DNA from: Bog-473 sp963726005
GTDB lineage: Bacteria > Actinomycetota > Acidimicrobiia > Acidimicrobiales > RAAP-2
DNA: 64,000 bases
Assembly: GCA_963726005.1 (NCBI GenBank)
Contig: CAVSAT010000002.1
Span: 1 to 64,000 of the forward strand
Direction of reading: 5' to 3'
This document shows positions 63,352-64,000 of this stretch, one piece after another. Position 1 is the stretch's first letter; each line of letters begins with the position of its first letter. Made by a program: the position numbers and the translations under genes. The notes below the pieces were generated by a model that worked only from the letters and a program-made list of their open reading frames with translations, ran no database searches and was not told the DNA's origin.

Positions 63352-63782
63352 TGGGGCGACGGTGCCTCGCTACGGAAGGCGTCGTCCACCGGGCTCATGA
63401 TGCCGACCGCGTTGCCGTCGGGGTCGCTCACGACGGCGTAGCGCGCACCCCAGAAGGCGTCGTACGGATCCTGCTGGACCGGGACGCCCGCGGCCGACAG
63501 CGCGGCCACGAGGTGGTCGACCTCCTCGCGGCTGTCGACTTTGAAGCCGAGGACGGCTCCCGTGCCACCGGCCCAACCCCTGTCCCACTTGGTGGCGAAC
63601 GCAGCGCTGTCGAGGTCGAAGTCGATCGGCGCGTTCTCGACCCGCCGGGCCGAGACGTGGTGCGCCGACCAGATCGGGTCGTGCTCGGCCCCAAAATCGA
63701 GGCCGAGCCGTGAGTAGAAGGCGCGGCTGACGGCCACGTCACGCACGACGAGGTTCACCTGGTCGAGACGGATCGGCGACAC
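63348..63782 (-). CDS. VOC (glyoxalase/bleomycin-resistance fold) protein
   Basis: A 144-residue protein with two betaalphabetabetabeta modules: IRLDQVNLVVRDVAVSRAFY, SRLGLDFGAEHDP and, in the second half, VLGFKVDSREEVDHLVAALS and RYAVVSDPDGNAVGIMSP. The Glu/His metal ligands are only partly conserved. GTG 63782 is chosen because the matching region starts here; the frame is open further upstream. It overlaps ppa by 4 bp (ATGA). Confidence 0.85.
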   Translation of the reverse strand: MSPIRLDQVNLVVRDVAVSRAFYSRLGLDFGAEHDPIWSAHHVSARRVENAPIDFDLDSAAFATKWDRGWAGGTGAVLGFKVDSREEVDHLVAALSAAGVPVQQDPYDAFWGARYAVVSDPDGNAVGIMSPVDDAFRSEAPSPQ

Positions 63783-64000
63783 GTCGCCACCGTAGTGCGC
63801 ACGGCCTCTCGTACGCGTTGTGGGGGCGTCGCAGGCCGCCAGCGTCTCGGCGAAGGTCGGGGGCCGCTCGCGCCGCGCCCGACGCCTCGGCCGGCCGACC
63901 GGCATCCTCGCGCTCAGCCGCGGACTGATACTGCGCCGCCTGGGCCAGGAGCGCCCTTGAATTGAAAGGCGCCGCCACCGTTCCCGAACGATCCGCCGCC
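63783..64000 (-). other. Unresolved end of window, possibly the 3' end of a gene
   Basis: Two minus-strand frames are open here. One gives a Gly-rich tail (GGGSFGNGGGAFQFKGAPGP) ending at a TGA at 63914-63916, the other stays open to the VOC gene. Neither can be assigned without the sequence to the right. Confidence 0.3.

Overview
The window looks like DNA from a high-GC actinobacterium, most likely an uncultivated member of the Acidimicrobiia or a relative. The best evidence is one collinear block with the complete Pup-proteasome locus (arc, dop, pup, prcB, prcA, pafA), Tat genes, a HelY/Mtr4-type helicase, a double-length ThyX-like gene, and fbiC for coenzyme F420 synthesis. This rests on gene content and order only; no database search was possible.

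Two regions differ sharply. Positions 1 to about 30,110 form an accessory region. It is visibly less GC-rich, its genes are short and functionally unrelated, and most have Shine-Dalgarno sites. It holds an SRA-domain protein running off the left edge, a ClC channel, regulators (two MarR, one TetR), two SDRs, ankyrin proteins, small TfoX/YCII/YjbR proteins, an intact IS110-family element, an IS30 remnant, a group of secreted proteins (pectin-acetylesterase-like, TIM-barrel-like lipoprotein, beta-helix), an oxidoreductase without its redox cysteines, MarC and SMP-30. Scattered through it are five copies of a repeat of about 60-200 bp that encodes a conserved C-terminal tail, and at least fourteen copies of an 18-20 bp motif (CCGGCGNANNGGGGCACC), all in the same orientation.

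From about 30,170 to the right edge lies very GC-rich core sequence: an NlpC/P60 hydrolase, an acyl-CoA ligase, ThpR, a cell-wall amidase with 42-residue repeats, a LOG-family protein, fbiC, a minus-strand pentose-phosphate run (tkt, tal, gnd, pgl), small membrane proteins, trmI, the proteasome locus, Tat, helicase, ThyX-like, a DUF4193 zinc-ribbon protein, an HtrA protease and ppa. Many core genes carry a TAnnnT-type -10 box only 5-11 nt before the start codon, which suggests leaderless mRNAs.

The proteasome genes act together: Dop deamidates the Gln at the end of Pup, PafA ligates Pup to substrates, ARC unfolds them, and PrcA/PrcB degrade them. The minus-strand run combines the oxidative and non-oxidative pentose-phosphate pathway with F420 precursor synthesis.

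About fifteen genes, including ones expected to be essential (tkt, tal, ppa, fbiC), are interrupted by single-base frameshifts, many in GC-rich or homopolymer runs. This points to sequence error rather than gene decay, so coordinates of those genes are composite. The strongest leads for follow-up are the IS110 element with a reconstructable junction promoter and bridge-RNA region, the dispersed repeat and motif system, and the sharp boundary at 30.1 kb.
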